64,000 nt of DNA from Rhinolophus ferrumequinum (GCF_004115265.2 NC_046287.1:84264611-84328610); one strand, 5' to 3'. Positions 29,540 through 43,259 are shown, counted from the first letter of the stretch. The notes: generated by a model from the letters alone, not told the origin. Translations and numbers: made by a program.

Positions 29540-30485
29540 AATTAACTTGAGATCTGGGTACACCACTTTCTCTTATTTTTATATTAAAACATTTCATAAT
29601 CATTTTCTAAAAGTCAGGTTATATTATTACTACATTTAATCTGTTTGAGACAATACATAATTTAACCCCAAGCGGTAGTTAACTTTAGCTGTGATCCTGG
29701 GCAACAACTAAATGTGAGACCTGTCCGGTGGCTTAGCCAGGGATCACCCCTCTTCCCAGGGTGTCCCCAGGAGGGAGGGGTGGGTCCTGCTGCCTGCTGA
29801 GGGCGATGCCTGTGCCTCCCAGGATCCCTGTACACACTTCCTTCTCAGAGAAGTTCACGTGCCTGTGGCATTTGTCTCCACTGACCTATGTATACATAAG
29901 TATGTTGAGCCGTTTTGAGAGCAAAGGATTTGGGGGTGTTGTCCACAGGACAATTACATGACTACAGAGCGACAGAATTACACAACTAGCTTTATTTGGG
30001 TAGCACATTGACAACTTCCCTGTGAAGGGAAATCCCTGATAGGACGAGGCCTTCCAGAGGCAACTGTGGGGCCACCACCCAGAAGGAAAGAGAGCAAGGG
30101 CACTCCTGGGGGAGAGGGTTCTTCACTGTCCAGATGAAGTCTCTCAGCCAGGAGACGGAGTGTCTCTGGGTCAGAGAACCACAAAGGGCTAGCAGCAGCT
30201 TAGAGATTTGTATAGTCCATGGTTTATCTAGGGCTAGCAGATGGTGGGGGCATTTTCACAGGGTATACACAGCAGGCAGGATCTAAATGGTTAAAATATG
30301 CTAATTTTTAAAACAATTCAGCTATGTTTAAAACAATTCAGTGTAAAAATTTGAGGTGGGCACTGATGAGCTTTTGAGCTATTGGGCCTGGTCTGCTGGG
30401 AAGAAGTAAACATGGTGATACCTAATACAATCAGAAGCATACTTGGCAACGTTGGGAAAAAAAATCATCTAGCCTTTTTTAAAAA
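29540..30485. other. Unrecognised intergenic DNA
   Basis: G+C-rich stretches at 29700-29850 and 29980-30190 and a short direct repeat ('ttaaaacaattcag' at 30306 and 30328). It may include drifted retroelement sequence next to the LTR that follows, but I cannot name it. Confidence 0.3.
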
Positions 30486-30489
30486 AATC

Positions 30490-30945
30490 CATATTATAGT
30501 TGCTGTCATGTGGGGTCTCTAGTCCCACTCCCCACATAAGAACGCAGGACATGGTGAGGCCAAAAAGGAACACCCACGGAGCCATAGGTAGGGGAGTCAT
30601 ACCACTGTTGTCTCTGGCAGCTGGGTTGGAGACACAGGAAGCAGCCACACGATCAGCAACCTGCCGTCCACTTCTCTGCCAACCAACCTGACTTGCTAGC
30701 TGCAATCCGCGCTTGCTAGCTGAGCCACCATCTTCCTGCTAGCCCCCATTTCCTGCTAGCGTAGCCACAGCAGTTATATTAGTGGCCAATGGCTCACTGG
30801 TGGCCAACTAGCCACAGCTAATGGTCATTCAATCACAGTTGATGGCCATTTGCTACCCGAGTGAGCATCTTTCCACGTGAGGGCAAGAGCCTGGAAACTG
30901 CACTTCTGGCTCTGTCCCCCCAGTTGCTATTCTTGGTTCTAGTTT
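30490..30945 (+). repeat. Bat-type LTR fossil, copy A
   Basis: It carries 'cactccccacataagaacgcaggacatgg', 'tggagacacaggaag', 'cttctctgccaaccaac', 'gatggccatttgctac' and 'gagcctggaaactg' in the same order as copy B at 34950-35325. The pattern resembles LTRs of bat endogenous retroviruses. No adjoining internal region is recognised, so it is probably a solitary LTR. It contains an extra segment relative to copy B. Age appears moderate, since the two copies share roughly three quarters of their bases by eye. Confidence 0.6.
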
Positions 30946-30949
30946 GCTG

Positions 30950-32425
30950 TCAGTGATTGTTGAGATACCTTCATGCTGAGCCTAAGTTGTGAATTCTTGT
31001 CTTTGTGATAATGAAATAATAGGTATTATTTTCAAGGTACAGAGTGGCCTGTGGTATCTCAAAAGGTTACCCCTCATTTGGAAGGTTATTTGTAATACAA
31101 CAATCCATTTTAAACTCTGCTTTTATTTTTTAAATTACCTTTTTATTTAAATAGTAACAGTTTTTTGAAGGTTTGCATGATTTGGAGAAGAATTAACCTA
31201 AAGAAGGTTAAAAATTAGAAGAAAAGGTGAATTGGGTTATAGATTTTTCTGTTTTCAATCATTTTCTTCCCATAGAATGCACTGTAAACATAAATAATAA
31301 AAATATTTGGTTATTAATAGAGTTCATGAGTCATCACATTAAAACCAGGAGTATGCAAAGAAATTAGTTTACAATTACCTCACTTTCTCGATACGTATCT
31401 GGGCTCCATCACTTGTTTCATCTATGCACACAATCACGTGGTCCCAAATTCCCTTTATCAGAAACATGGATGTTATGATGGCTGTGAGCCAAGGAATGAA
31501 TTCTCATATAGAGAATGACACACAGACTTCACATTCATACGAAAAGGGTTTCTTGGTTAAAGAAATGATGCTGTGGGCCAGAGAAAATGGAGATAGCCGA
31601 GACCTAAGCAAAGTGTGAAAACTAGAGAGAAAATGAGACCACAGGAGCTCACCCCCAGGAGTGTGCCATGATCTCCAGTTACTTAGACAGTACAATTTAA
31701 TGGAGAAATTACTGGAAGAATTCAGAGAAGTTCCTTATTCGATGGCTCATATGGCCGTAAATTAAGAGGACACACTGGAAACTAAAAAACAAAAGAAAAC
31801 ACTAAATTTTTAAAAATCAAAATCTTCTAGAAATTATTATCTAATTCAATAATGAGTTTTGACATTATATATTTTTGAATGAATTCACTTAAAACTGCTT
31901 TTAGCAGGGTGGAATTTTATTCAACATGAATAACTATGACCCCCATACAGAAGAGGAGGCAGCCAGAGAAAGAACTTGGCCCACTTCTGGAGGCCCATGG
32001 AGGGGAGAAGAATCAGGGCGAGTCCTCTTTGGCCATTTGTTCACATAGGTGTGAGCACCAGGTCTGTGGCGCCTCTTTGTGATGTGAAGATCTTGGTGTC
32101 ATGACAGCGCACAGTGGGCAGGATTTCATTTATATTCAGACATTCTATAACCCTGTCTGCAGCCTCAGGCCACTACTGAGTTCTTTAAAGCATTTGGAAA
32201 ACTTGTCTCCTCTTCTTCAAAAACTTGCATTGAAATAGAATATACAAACACTTGAAGTATTTTCACAAACTGAATCTACTACAACTGGGCACCCAGATTA
32301 GGAAACAGGCAAACAGCATCTGTCAATCAACTCCAGTGCCCACTTTTGTATTTTGTTGGGGATTTTACATCTATGTTCACCAGGAATGTTGGCCTGCAAT
32401 TTTCTTTTCTTGTAGTGTCCTAATC
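30950..32425. other. Unrecognised intergenic DNA
   Basis: AT-rich with no supported gene. The 64-codon frame at 31424-31618 and the overlapping antisense frame show no motif. Confidence 0.35.
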
Positions 32426-32429
32426 TGGC

Positions 32430-33060
32430 TTCAGTATCATGACGCAGCAGGGTGGCCAGGCAATGATGAGTCAGCCGTGACCTGGGACCCAAGGGGCTGG
32501 ACGCAGGGCAGAGGAGGATGCTTTGGTATTGATGGGGCAAAGCCCAACCTGGGGCCGAGGGCGGGGTTTGGAGCAGTGCCAGCTCCTGTACAGCAGAAGG
32601 TGAGGCGCTGTGGCCTCCCCATCCTGGAGAGTGTGATCTAGTAGAAACTGAGCTGGGGGCAGGTTTCACTGCAGTGAGAGCTCCTGGGGTGGGAGATGGG
32701 AGGTGGGGTAGATGCCGTGGGGAGACTCCAAGTAGCTGTCAGCTGGGGTCAATGTTGGTAAAGACCGGGAGACCTCCGTAGCAAAGGCTACCTGATGTCC
32801 ACAGCACCGAGGCTTGCTGGGGTTCTGTTCTCTTTTCCATTACCCTTGGGGCAAAATTCCTCTGAGGGGATTCTTTGTGCTCTGAGCTGCTCTGAGGGAT
32901 TGGTGGATGAGGCGACACATATAAAACGCTTCCCGTCCTTTTCTAAGCGGCCATCCTTGGTTTGTTGAGCTCTGCAGGGTTTTTGCTACTTTTCCAGAGC
33001 TATTTTTGTCAGTTTGTAGCTATTTATTGTTTCTGTAGACAGTAAATAGAGGAGCGTTGG
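32430..33060. other. Isolated GC-rich block with a TATA-like element
   Basis: G+C-rich between AT-rich flanks. 'acatataaaacgc' at about 32927-32939 sits about 100 bases before the right-hand edge. The open frame at 32252-32641 enters it but has no domain I know. It may be retroelement or promoter remnant; I cannot decide. Confidence 0.3.
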
Positions 33061-34940
33061 GACCTCCAAGCCCTCCATTGCTGATGTCACCCCTCAGTCT
33101 TTTCTTTTTACAATTATTTTTGTCATACCTCATTGATGGGCGTGATCATATAAGAAGTCAAATCCAGTCATTTCATCTCCAAAATAAAAAATTTGAAATA
33201 ATTTTAAAGGAAAACATCTTCCCAATCTTTCCATATATCATCTTAGAACATTTTTTTTTTAAAGAAAGCTGCTCATGTAACAAGCAACAAACCAGTCTCC
33301 TTCACTGTGCTTATCACAAGGGAATTACACTGAGGCCTCTGACGAGTTTGCCACAGAAATGGAAACCGCCCTCAGTGCTGTTGCTGCACAATGTCACAAC
33401 TTGAAACATCTCTGTAAATTGTGGGTAGTTGACCAGTGAAAGGTCCAAGTATATTGGTTAGTTTCAGAGTTGCAGCCACCATAGCGGCACCAATTGAGGT
33501 GCTGATTTCCTCTTCCCAGCAGTCAGTTCCATCTTCCCCAGCATTATAGCAGAAGCCACCAGAGGACAGGGGTTGGGACACTCTTGAGGACACTAGCTGA
33601 TTGATCAGTTCACGACAGTTAAGAATATTTATTTAACAATCATCTAGTTAGAACAGATTATCTGCATTCTTGTTGTACAGTACGTTCATTTCTGTGCATC
33701 TGTAACCATCCCTGTCACCTAGCTGTATCTTTACATGACTCATGGGAACCAGGTTATTCTATCCCTGATGTGATCCATTACCTCACACACATTTACACAT
33801 GGACAAAACCTCCCAAATAAGGAAGAGTACAAATCTACCTAGTGTTATGTTAAATATATTTGTTACGTATTTTATTTTTGGTGTGAATATAAATGTTATT
33901 AATTTCCCACTCTCCAGGATCCAATCCTGGGTCATACATTGCTTTAGTTGTCATATTTTTTTTAGTTTCCTGTGTTCTTGAACAGTTTTCAGTCTTTGTC
34001 TTTCATGAAATTGTCATTTTTGTAGAGTACGAGCCAGTTGATTACTGGAATCCCCCCAAATGGTGTTTCCTTCTGTTTTCTTATGGTGAGATTTGGTTTA
34101 TGTGGTTGTGTTCTATTTCTTTTTTTCAGGAACACTGAACAAGTGATGTTTGGTCTTTCTCAGTGATTTACATTAGGAGTCACATAATGTCAATATTTTT
34201 CATTGTATCCACTGTTTTCTTTCAGTGATGGTGAAAATTCAATTACATGCTTAGTGTTTACCTAATGTCTCCACTGTTGACTTTTTTCACTTTAGTAGTT
34301 TCAAATGATGATTTCTCCCCCTAGCCTTCCTTCTGCATTTTTTTTTTAGTTGATATTCTACTGTAAGGGAGTCTGTTTCATTTCCCTCCACATAAAAAGG
34401 CACATATGTGTGTGTATGAATATGTTAGTTTACTGACAGTATGATCTCCTGGATTATATTATTAAATGTGCTAAAATCCATTATTGTCATTCTTTATTTT
34501 GATGATAAACTTTTTCCCAAATGTGGATATGGGGATTCCTTCAATCTGCCTCCTGTTTCCTCTTCACCTATCATCCCCTTTTACTGTACTTCCTTACTTT
34601 TCGGCCAAAGACATCTTAGGCTCATCTTGTACTTTCCCTCCCCCAACACCAATCTTGTATTTGCCTGCCTCAATCAACTTTCTCCAAGGAAACCTAGTTC
34701 CTATTATTGAGGAATAAAATTTAGAAACCAAGCTTTGAGTGGTATTTGCCATTGTGGGTGAGGTATCATGGCTTCTAGGCCCTTTCAGTGGACAGGGTTA
34801 GGGAGGAAACACATGCACATATCTACACACACATGAACAGCCAAACACACGTTAGAACACACATCATGAATTCATGCCAATAAGTGTTAATTCCAATCCA
34901 GTACCCTGAGATTTATCCTCTTCCTTAAGTATTTGTTTCC
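33060..34940. other. AT-rich intergenic DNA, nothing recognised
   Basis: No exon, promoter or repeat that I can name with confidence. Confidence 0.35.
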
Positions 34941-34949
34941 CAGTTTCCA

Positions 34950-35325
34950 TTACTGGGTAAATGTCATGGAGGGTCTCAGTTCCCACTCCCCACACAAGAA
35001 CGCAGGACATGGTGAGGTCAAAAAGGAACAACCACAGAGCCATAGATAGGGGAGTCATACTACTATATTCTCGCACGTGGCTGGCTTGGAGACACAGGAA
35101 GTAGGAGCCACACGATCCGCAATCCGCTGACTGCTTCTCTGCCAACCAACCAACCCCTTGCTAACTGCAATCCACGCTTGCTAGCTCAACCACGGCAGTT
35201 ATATCAGTGGCCAATGGCTAACTGGTTACAGCTGATGGCCATCTACTACCTACCTGAGCCCGTACCTTTCCACGTGAGGCTGAGAGCCTGGAAACTGCTC
35301 TCTGGGACTCTGTCCCCACAGTAAC
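34950..35325 (+). repeat. Bat-type LTR fossil, copy B
   Basis: Related to copy A at 30490-30945 and in the same orientation, 4 kb apart. It shares 'cccactccccaca', 'agaacgcaggacatggtgagg' and 'tttccacgtgagg'. The interval between A and B shows no recognisable retroviral coding region, so these look like two separate solitary LTRs and not the ends of one provirus. Confidence 0.6.
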
Positions 35326-35329
35326 CTAG

Positions 35330-37225
35330 GCTGAAAATCCTAAATACGTTTAGTCATGTACTTATTCACACAATACATTTCCAAAATTGTTACACCCTCT
35401 CCATTGGGGGGAAAAATCCAATAGCTGTAAGAATAATTTGCAGGTACTTTTGTATTTCACTTCAGAGTATATAGTAAAAACAGTGTTCAAAAATTACTTG
35501 AATTTTTGTTGTTGTTTCTTTTGTGTGATTGTGATAGTCATAAAATGTGGCTCATGTTTTCCTTTTCAATTTTTTTGCCCATCCTTGTTGATACAAACAA
35601 TTTCACTTTTCAGTACACATGAAATTCCAGGACCAAAATCATACAAACAGGTATTCTCAGACGTGTCACTCCTCATATTACTTCTTCAATATTCCCTTCT
35701 ACCCTGTCTAGGTTACTTTTTACATTAGTTACTGGTTATCCTTCCTTTGATTGCTTTTTCAATGCCAGCGGCTTCATAGCTCTGTGCCAACCTCTGTTCC
35801 TGACCTGTAGTCCCTCTTTAAAAGGGCTCACCTGATTGAGTTATGCCCATTCAGGAAAAACTCCTTTGTAATGACCTACAATCAACTGATTAGGGATCTG
35901 AATGACATCTGCAAAACACCTTCACCATTGCCATATAAGGTAACCTAATTAGGAGCAGGCTATTCTGTCACTGTCAAAAGTCCAAAACAGAAGTAAAGGG
36001 AGGAGATTATACAGGGCTTAATGCTAGGGGCAGAATCTTGGGAGCAAACTTAGAATACTGCTGAGCAAAATTACTGTCAGTCCCTTTCCAACTCAGAGTC
36101 TGAGGTTCTCGTTTATATGGAATACCTGCTTGGGGGTTAACCGAATGCACGAATAGAGAAGAGGAAGACCTAGAGACTCAACCCAGACCTTCTGTGCTTG
36201 TCCCCACTCCTCTCCTCAGACTCCTAGGTCCCCTCAGTGTACCCCGTCTCCCCCCATCCTGTCCTTTAACCCACATTAACCCTCCCTACTTGGATCCTCT
36301 CGAGGTTCATTCATATCCTGGGTCACCAGTACCTGTCCCAAAGCCCTGCTCTTCCCCTCCTCGCGTCACTTCCAATGGCTTAGCTTCTCCATGATCTTGA
36401 GCCTACCTTCCAATGCCCCCCTCTATACCCTCATTAAGTGGCTTGCCTGCTTATGCCTCTCCTTCCTTTATGCTTTTGTGAAACCCTAAGGTCACCGAAT
36501 GCACCCTTCAATCTATCCCTGCTCCAGCAATACCTTGTGCCTCAGATGCCAGCCACGCACCTGGGCACAGATGCCCCCTCACCCGCATGTACTCACTTCT
36601 CTGTTAGTTTTTTTTCTACCTCAACTTGGCCCTGCTCTCCTGGCCTCCCATCCCGTCTCACTCTTTTCTCTGACCTGTTCAAGACAGGAATGATTGTGGT
36701 ACTGTAGATAGGAAAATGTGGACATGTTTAACTTTCTGAAAAGAGGAGTTTTATTTTAATATTGAATTTTATTCACAAACTGTGTTTATTCTTCCATGTT
36801 TGTATTAATTTTTACCATGTACATACATTTTAAACACTGATATAATAGTCAAATCACACTATTTTATATTGATGATTCTTCAGTTTACTTAGTTATTTTA
36901 TAACTGACCCAGGTCTCTATAATTACATTTAAAGATGCACAAAAATATAAACTGAACAACATATTAGATTTTTTGAGGAATGACTTTTACCGTATATATG
37001 ATTACAAGTACTACTCTATTGAAATAATTTACTATAATTTTTTATTGTTAAAAATTCTTCGTTACACATTCCTGGCTCATAGCACAAATCTGCATTTTCA
37101 TCTTATATTGTGTATAGTAAGTCATTTGATGAAAGTCCAAATACTTCTTGGATGAAGTGTGGGTTAAAGGATTCTCAGTAGAATTCTGTAGTTTCTGCTG
37201 TCGAGTTTGCTTATGGTGCTTAAAG
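35330..37225. other. Intergenic DNA with a C-rich stretch at 36190-36700
   Basis: 35330-36180 and 36710-37225 are AT-rich and unrecognised. 36190-36700 is pyrimidine-rich with no supported exon. Confidence 0.35.
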
Positions 37226-37229
37226 GATA

Positions 37230-37440
37230 GATTATAAATGAAGACATGGTGCGAAGGTACATTGATTGTACACAAGTGTATACAACTTCTCTCCTGCGTG
37301 AGCTCTGGCGTATTATGTTAGAGCTGAGCACGGAGACAGTTCTTCCTTACGTTTATAATGTGGGTTCTTTCACATCAACTAACATCAGAGACTTTAGTCA
37401 AGATTTAGACAAAATTCCAGTCCATGTCATGTGATCATTT
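37230..37440 (-). pseudogene. Outer finger remnants of the - strand ZNF pseudogene
   Basis: Reverse-strand pieces such as 'cgccagagctcacgcaggagagaag' mirror the linker text of KRAB fingers (ArgXHisThrGlyGluLys). They lie beyond the Tigger insertion, so the original finger exon reached at least to here. Confidence 0.45.
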
Positions 37441-37494
37441 TCTTGAAGGAAAGGGTAAGACATATGCCTGGAATTTTGGCCACATTCATTTCAT

Positions 37495-37878
37495 ATATAG
37501 GTGGACCCTTGAACAACATGGGTTTGAAATGCAAGGATCTACTTATATGTGAATTTTTTTTTCAATTAATAGGTCCAGGTTAGTGTGCCCAGGTTTTGCA
37601 TCAGCAGATTCAACCAAGCAAGGCTTGAAAAAAAGAACTTTGTATCAGAATTTAGGAATCTAAGGATGAGGAAGGCCAACTCTATGCATTGTTCTGCACC
37701 ATTTTATATAAAGGACTGAGCATCCATGGAGTTTGGTACTCACGGCGGGAACCAACATCTCTGCAGGTATGGAGGGATGACCAAGTTTGGGGGGCAGTCA
37801 AATGTTATACAGATTTTTGAATGTGTAGGTGTCGGTGCCCCTAACCCCTGCATTGTTTAAGGGTCTGTATAGGCTTCC
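37495..37878. repeat. TcMar-Tigger-type DNA transposon (non-autonomous)
   Basis: The ends are inverted: 'ggtggacccttgaacaacatgggtttgaa' on the left and 'ggtgcccctaacccctgcattgtttaagggtctg' on the right, the signature of MER2/MER44-like Tigger elements. It sits inside the finger exon of the pseudogene and so was inserted after, or together with, the loss of function. Confidence 0.8.
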
Positions 37879-37879
37879 T

Positions 37880-38430
<551 letters not shown>

Positions 38431-39398
38431 TTTCTCTACACATGACTTCTAATTTGATCATGCCATGTATATCTTCTGTTAAAATCTTCCCTGTGTTATT
38501 TACATATGCAATGCATGCTATTTTCTACAATGTAAAGAGATTTCCTTTTTCATAACATCTCAACTGCAGAGCTATGAGATTTATTTTTAAAGATTTCATT
38601 ACTTTCAAAGACTAGATGTATTAGCGATGTTTACGTAATTGTCCTTTTATATGACTTTTATAAGTTATGGTTTTGAGCACACATTAATTTTTTTCCCTAA
38701 ATTCAAATTACCCAAAACTTTTTGCTGGGGCAGCATTTATGCTCAACTCCAGTAACTGTCATGTGCTGCGTTATAAAATCTTTCAGTTCCCACATCTTTA
38801 ATGTGGAAGAGAGGGTTCACCCCCTCGAAACTTACCACCGACATGCAATTAAATAGGTCCTTTCTGCAGATATCTTGTATGAATATTATTTCTTGTCTTA
38901 TAAGGCCACTGTTTCATCTAAAACATGTAAAAAATAAACTGCTAGTGTGGCTCTAGAAGAAAAATGTTGAAAGCATGCAAGGCCTCTGTGACTATGTTTC
39001 AAATACCCTTACACAGAGAAACAATGTGAAAAGGAGGTATATATCAGTGAGTTGAAACACATTTCAGGAAACTGAAAACTAGAAAGTATTTTCAGGATTG
39101 AAATAAGAGAAAATAATGAAATCAAGAATGGTTGTTGGTAAGGTAAAGAGAAGAAAAATTCTCAAAGGGAAGGAAACAGGACAAAGGACACTACGCAAAA
39201 CTTTATCTCCAACACAAGGTGAACATTCCTTTACTGAGGCCAAAAGAAAATACACAACACAGAACACAGGCCCCGGCAGCCACCACTTTTCTGAAAACAT
39301 GATTGACTCAAGTAAATCTGCAGCTGACATTTGCCAGGTCTTGCTCTCCCAGGATCAGGACTGTCCTGGTGCTGAGCACAACTGGGCCTGGAGCACAC

Positions 39399-39494
39399 GT
39401 GGACTCAGGCCTTGGGGAAATTCTTGTCCTTCCCTCCACAGCTCCACTCCTTGCTCCAACTTGGAAATCACATCTGATTTGCAGAGTTGATACC
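39399..39494 (-). other. KRAB-B-like exon of the - strand pseudogene
   Basis: 96 bases, coding YQLCKSDVISKLEQGVELWR and then EGQEFPQGLSP, matching 25579-25674. The acceptor is 'cacaaaaag'. The donor position reads C|gtgtgc instead of G|gtgagc. Long open frames on the + strand over this exon (39116-39734) are antisense shadows. Confidence 0.8.
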
Positions 39495-39734
39495 CTTTTT
39501 GTGGGGAAAAAAGGGTACATGGATTCTGGATTCTGTGATAAGAAGCATGCATGTTCTTTAATTTTAGGGCAGAATATAAGGAACAATAAGGTGAACACTG
39601 AAGGAGAACCCAGGGAAGAGCAGCTGAACACTGAAGATACTGAAGGTCCTTCACCAGAGCAGGAAGAGCATCCTGACACTGCCAACACAGGAATATTTTC
39701 TTGTTGCTCATATGCAGGCCCAAGGCCAAAATGA

Positions 39735-39830
39735 AGAATCCTTAGAATTGTAAACTTGAAACCTATGTAACATTACTAACCATTGTCACCCCAATAAGCT
39801 TTAATTAACAACCAAAAAAAAAAAAGAAAT
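39735..39830 (+). repeat. Bat LINE-1 3' tail
   Basis: 'cttgaaacctatgtaacattactaaccattgtcaccccaataa' followed by an A-rich tail is the 3' end of bat L1 elements. Only the last 100 bases or so are present: a 5'-truncated insertion in the KRAB intron of the pseudogene. Confidence 0.75.
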
Positions 39831-39850
39831 GTTGAAAAAAAAATTTTGTA

Positions 39851-40022
39851 GGGGGCGACTGGTTAGCTCAGTTGGTTAGAGCACGATGCTCATAACACCA
39901 GGGTTGCGGGTTCGATCCCTGCCTGGGCCACTATGAGCTGCGCCCTCCACCACTAGGTTGAAACAACTACTTGACTTGGAGCTGATGGGTCCTGGAAAAA
40001 CACACTTAAAATAAATAAAAGT
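39851..40022 (+). repeat. tRNA-derived bat SINE (Rhin-like)
   Basis: The head 'ggttagctcagttggttagagc' with a pol III A box (about 39863-39874) and B box 'ggttcgatcc' (39909-39918) closely resembles tRNA-Ile. The body 'gagctgcgccctccaccactaggttgaaacaac ... gagctgatgggtcctggaaaaacacac' is that of SINEs of horseshoe and leaf-nosed bats, as I recall them. It ends in an A-rich tail. It inserted directly next to the L1 tail. Confidence 0.8.
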
Positions 40023-40309
40023 TTAAAAAAAACTTAAAAAAACTTAAAAAAAATTGGTAGACATTTTTAACTATGTGCCAGGCAAGAGCTGGGACAAAAA
40101 AAAAAAAAAAAACTGAAAAGAATCCTCAGTGTTTTCAACAAAGGAGAAATTAAATGTTCCCACAGTAGGTTGAACTTTGTTTTTAATCTAATACACAGAA
40201 ACTCCACCAGAACAATCTAATTCCTATTTGGAAATCAATAATTAGCATAATTTTCATGAATGAATTTTTAACCACCCGGTTAAATACAGAGTAGTTATTT
40301 AATAAATAT

Positions 40310-40718
<409 letters not shown>

Positions 40719-42011
40719 CTAAAATGTCATGGACATTTTGATCCATCCAGGGCCTTCCCCACCGAGGGCCATGGGAGCAGACTGGCCATGATAGTGCTGG
40801 GGACAGGTTTACACAGAAAGCTCAAACCCTGTCTGGGGTTCCAGTCAAATGTTTCTCTGTGCTGACATATCACGGGCCTTTCACACATACTCACCAACAT
40901 ATACACACGCTTTGAAAACATAACACTTATAAATGATTAGTTCAGGAGGGGTAGAAATCACCTGGACATAGCAATGCCTCACATTCTGCAGGACGGAATG
41001 GACCTCCTCCAGAACTTGGGTAAGCAGGTATGGCCTCTCATCTCCACACAACTCACATGTTCATGATAAAGCGTAAGACATACAGGTCAGAAGCAAACCC
41101 CAAGGGCCCTAAGACCGCAGTACCTAAGGCACATACTCGCCTGACCATCCTGTGGTAAGGCTTCGCATTTCCATTGTCTCTGGCACCTCCAAGCACTGGC
41201 TATCATGACCCCTCCTGTCATTATCCGTCTATTGGCTAATGGGTAATAGAAGCCTCTCAATTACACCTGAACTGCCTAGTTCTTCAAACATTGCTATAGA
41301 ACCCTAGGTTTCATTCTATTATAACCTGTCTCAACGCACCGCCCAAATTAACAAAACAATACTCAACCAGATATTTCTTTCTGTTTTCAAATCCGAACAA
41401 CGTTGCATTACAAAGAGGGAAACTGGTTGTTGGGGACAAGAACGGTAAAGAGAATTTTTAAAAGATTTTAAAATGTTCAAGTATATTCTATAAAACTTTA
41501 ATGAGTTTAAAATTGGGGTAAGTAAATAAATGATTGTCCATTCCTCCTCACCCCCCAGCCTGAGGCTGCGCAGCCCTCTTCTACAGCATCTGAAACACTG
41601 GATGGACTGGTCTCCCCTGAAGCAACATCTGCCTCCTTACAGGACTATAAACTTCTGCGTTTACTCACCTGTCACCTGTGGTCACCACATGCCTAAGCCC
41701 CCTGCAGACACTAACATGGTTAAGGAGTGAGTTATTTCTCAACCGAGGCCACGGGATGGAAGAGAAGAAACAACTTCTCACCCTTCTGCAAGGACAGCCT
41801 AAGGAGTGGGGAATGGGAGTTGTGCATATTGTGTAGGGGTTTATTCTTGATCAGTCCCTGACCTGCCATAAGCTTCCCCGAGTCCTGATGAAGTGTGACC
41901 GACTCTAATATTTCATGGGAGCACAGAGAAGATCCAGGCCCAAAAGAGAAGGCTGCTTGTCCCCCTGCAAAAACAGGTATTAATTCACAAAAAACAGCAA
42001 GTCCTACTCAC

Positions 42012-42098
42012 CTGTGGTTGCATTGTCTAGCACTCAGTTGTCCCTTGTTTCACTGTGTATTCCCACCAAGGGACAGTCCAGTATCTAAGCAGAGAAAG
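42012..42098 (-). other. Start-codon exon of the - strand pseudogene
   Basis: The reverse strand reads acceptor 'tttctttctcag', 'ctttctctgcttagatactggactg', then acaATG at 42023-42021, M-Q-P-Q, donor gtgagtag. It is base-for-base parallel to the + strand exon 23020-23105, including the sequence before the ATG. Confidence 0.8.
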
Positions 42099-42383
42099 CT
42101 GAGAAAGAAAAAGGGCCCATGAGACTCCTATCTTTTCCAACATTCCTAGATATGCTCAGCTTGGATCTGTGAACCTGCACGTGGTAGTGACTCCTCCCCA
42201 TAGTCCAACCCACAGGAACCTGCCGAGTGGACGAGGACAAATGGGGGAGGGGGTCTCCTCTCCCAGGGTCAACAGTAAGCAGTCGTCGGCTATGACGCTC
42301 ATGAAGAAGACATTACAATCCTCGTTACAAGATAATAAAAGTGTAGGGCTTTTCAGTTTAACTAGACCTGGTATTCAGAAGTA

Positions 42384-42568
42384 CCGTGTTTGCCTGAAAA
42401 TAAGGCCTAGCCAGACAATCAGCTTTAATACGTCTTTTGGAGCAAAGATTAATATAAGACCCGGTCTTATATTATAGTAAAATCAGATTGGGTCTTATAT
42501 TAATTTTTGCTCCAAAAGATGCATTAGAACTGATTGTCTGGCTAGGTCTTATTTTCGGGGAAACACGG
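42384..42568. mobile_element. Palindromic Tc1/mariner-type MITE
   Basis: The 185-base element is nearly all inverted repeat: 'ccgtgtttgcctgaaaataaggcctagcc' at the left and 'ggctaggtcttattttcggggaaacacgg' at the right. It is flanked by TA on both sides, the target duplication of Tc1/mariner elements. No coding sequence. I recall close relatives as common in bats. Confidence 0.85.
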
Positions 42569-42569
42569 T

Positions 42570-43255
42570 ATTATTTCATTCCATCCCTGGCCCCGAATCC
42601 TAGGAGAATCTGACTCCCGTCACATGGAGATTCTTGTGTGCATAACCCAGGATACTATTCTGGAATTTCTGGTTTTATAATTCTTGGTCAGGTCCACTAG
42701 CATTGTTTTCCAACACCCATCTCAGCGCAATAACGCCCCGTACCCTCCCTCAACATACACTTGCCCTGAGTCATCTCGGCTCATCCACATGTGGGATTCA
42801 GGCCATGTTTGTGCCTCAACCCTACCTGTAAAGCTCATGGCCTTAGCTGTGGCCAAGAAACTTTGGAATTTCTTTAATATTGGGCTGAAACAAGTCAAAG
42901 ACTCAACACAACTGTGGCACTATCACATGCTTCTTACCCTGTGCAAGGGGTTGCCTGACGAGAGTCACTGAACACGTGTTACACAATCCCCACAGGGTGA
43001 CAGGCTCATAAAATATAGAATAAAAGGGCTTAGTTTTAGAGGAAATGTACTGACTCTTTAGTATATCTCAGTGAAATGACGCTTGGAGTTCTAGTTATTT
43101 TTATCCACATGATTATCTCTGCATTTCACAATTTAAGTATATGACACAGTTTGTCAATTTTAAACTACTACCTAAAACAATGTTTATAACGAAATATACT
43201 GCATCAAAAACAATTATTTGCGGATTCTAAAGAAAAGAATAAGTGAATGAACTAA
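42570..43255. other. Pseudogene intron, nothing recognised
   Basis: Ordinary composition. The 95-codon open frame at 42684-42971 has no motif or splice context. Confidence 0.35.
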
Positions 43256-43259
43256 TCAG

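Noticed and set aside
39116-39734. Two long + strand frames (124 and 143 codons)
   Set aside because: They are antisense to the KRAB-B exon of the - strand pseudogene and show no motif of their own.
39851-39925. A possible tRNA-Ile gene (A and B boxes, tRNA-like text)
   Set aside because: The anticodon arm is altered, the acceptor stem does not pair, and the sequence continues into a SINE body with an A-rich tail.
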